DNA from: Christensenella sp. UBA2853
Lineage (GTDB): Bacteria > Bacillota > Clostridia > Christensenellales > Aristaeellaceae
DNA length: 49,372 nt
Direction of reading: 5' to 3'
Assembly: GCA_002350845.1 (NCBI GenBank)
Contig: DEFL01000035.1
Coordinates: 1-49,372, forward strand
Shown here piece after piece: positions 48,398-49,372 of this stretch (within the stretch, counting starts at the first letter, position 1; each line of letters begins with the position of its first letter). Below the pieces are notes generated by a model. It made no database searches. It saw only the letters and a program-made list of their open reading frames with translations, and was not told the DNA's origin. The translations under genes were made by a program, and so were the position numbers.

Positions 48398-49357
48398 TCA
48401 GTACCCGAGTGTGCGGTTCACGGTCCGGAGAAGCGGAAGGCCCTGTACATACCGTCTGAAATCCTCACAGAACAAGTCCACAATCCTGTCTACGGTGTAC
48501 CCCAGGGATGTATTGCCCGAGCAGTGCGGAGTCACCAGAAGTCCGGGGCATGTCCACACCGGGTCCTCCGGCGGAACCGGTTCCTGTTCAAATACATCCA
48601 GAGCAGCCCCGCCAAGCCTGTGCTCCGTGAGCATGCCGACCAGCGCCTTCTGGTCAATCGCCTGCCCCCGCCCCACATTGATGATCATCGCATGCGCCGG
48701 AAGCATGGCCAGGCGCTCCGCATTGAGCAGGTGACGCGTCTCCTTCGTTCCCGGAATGCACAGGATGACGATATCCGCTTCGGGGAGCGCAGCCTCCAGA
48801 TTTTCCACGGACTGAATGCTGTCAAACGCGTCATCATTGCCTTTGCCTGACCGGTTGATGCCTTCAATGCAGGCGGGTCCGAATGCGCGAAGACGCAGCG
48901 CTGTTTCATGCCCGATATCCCCGGTTCCAATGATCAGAACACGGCTTCCGCGGATCGAACGGACCGGAAGATTTCTGTCCCAGCGATGGCCGCGGACGAT
49001 TTCCGTATATTCCATCTGCCTGCGCAGCAGCATCAGCGTCACCATGATGATATGCTCCGCAATGGTCACCCCGTATGCACCGGATGAATTGCTCAGCAGG
49101 ACCGCATCCTTCAGATACGGGCTGCGCAGAAGATGATCCACGCCGGCAAACGAGGCACAGAACCACTTCAGCTGTTCGGCCTTTGCAAGCAGGGCATCTC
49201 CGTCCGCCAGGATGATCTCGCTTTCCGCCGCCGACGCTCCGGCCAGGGATGCCTGGTCAAAGAATGCAACGCTGTAGCCGGCCGCTTCCGCCTCCGATGT
49301 GATCTTCGCACGGTGTTCATCCCGCAGTCTGCTCATGCATACCGTAATCTTTTTCAT
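48398..49357 (-). CDS. D-2-hydroxyacid dehydrogenase (NAD-dependent)
   Basis: This 319-residue enzyme reduces a 2-oxo acid to the D-2-hydroxy acid, or the reverse. The NAD-binding loop GTGDIGHETALRLRAFG is clear. The catalytic set is complete: Arg in INVGRGQAID, Glu in DVFEQEPVPPEDP, and His in VTPHCSGNT. The length is typical. The exact substrate (glyoxylate, phosphoglycerate, phenylpyruvate and so on) cannot be told. The upstream 15 bases to the window edge show no clear ribosome site, so the start is less sure. Confidence 0.9.
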   Translation of the reverse strand: MKKITVCMSRLRDEHRAKITSEAEAAGYSVAFFDQASLAGASAAESEIILADGDALLAKAEQLKWFCASFAGVDHLLRSPYLKDAVLLSNSSGAYGVTIAEHIIMVTLMLLRRQMEYTEIVRGHRWDRNLPVRSIRGSRVLIIGTGDIGHETALRLRAFGPACIEGINRSGKGNDDAFDSIQSVENLEAALPEADIVILCIPGTKETRHLLNAERLAMLPAHAMIINVGRGQAIDQKALVGMLTEHRLGGAALDVFEQEPVPPEDPVWTCPGLLVTPHCSGNTSLGYTVDRIVDLFCEDFRRYVQGLPLLRTVNRTLGY

Positions 49358-49372
49358 GTTATTTAGGCTCGG

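Overview
The window reads as chromosomal DNA of a low-oxygen-adapted Bacillota (Firmicutes), probably a Clostridia-type gut or rumen anaerobe. Evidence: the S10-spc ribosomal gene order continues into secY-adk-map-KOW protein-infA-rpmJ. S14 is the short zinc-binding form. Strong AGGAGG ribosome sites precede most genes, and intrinsic terminators (many bidirectional) separate nearly all units. Rubredoxin and a DUF1858 redox-disulfide protein are present, and plant-glycan genes are abundant. The base composition is moderately G+C rich by eye (not computed). No tRNA, rRNA, insertion sequence, prophage or CRISPR array was seen.

Layout. 1-8380: a VWA/ADP-ribosylglycohydrolase pair (+), two MATE exporters (-), and a + unit of asnS, a small anchored protein and a flavoprotein. 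8379-17701: a tightly coupled seven-gene minus-strand operon made of a secreted LRR/Pro-Thr repeat protein, a HlyD-like adaptor, a propeller-like/solute-binding fusion, two MalF/MalG-type ABC permeases, a second coiled-coil HlyD-like adaptor and a MacB-like membrane protein. It has no ATPase. 18054-19353: three short genes, namely DUF1858 (-, with a palindromic operator), a 79-residue Met/His/Gly/Pro-rich membrane mini-protein (+) behind a yybP-ykoY (Mn2+) riboswitch, and rubredoxin (+). 19405-21496: GtrA, a ROK kinase and a Cys-rich protein.

21581-34043 is a sugar-acid/rhamnose catabolic island on the minus strand. It holds rhaB, an arabinose/fucose-isomerase-family protein and rhaD as one operon. 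GH105 (unsaturated rhamnogalacturonyl hydrolase), an FMN enzyme and a GNAT-ManA fusion form a second operon, and a domain-inverted membrane GH3 and a GH2 beta-glucuronidase-like enzyme follow. Together these suggest trimming of pectin-type oligosaccharides and use of the released L-rhamnose through rhamnulose-1-phosphate.

34193-47011 is the ribosomal superoperon, transcribed leftwards from one strong promoter at 46983-47011 through a structured leader. It ends in a terminator just after rpmJ, so the alpha-operon genes (rpsM, rpsK, rpoA, rplQ) that usually follow are not here. 47337-49357 carries a secreted SH3-type protein and a D-2-hydroxyacid dehydrogenase.

The two observations I would follow first are the Mn2+ riboswitch that controls a tiny Met/His-rich membrane protein rather than a recognised exporter, and the ATPase-less seven-gene operon that mixes importer and exporter parts with a secreted repeat protein.
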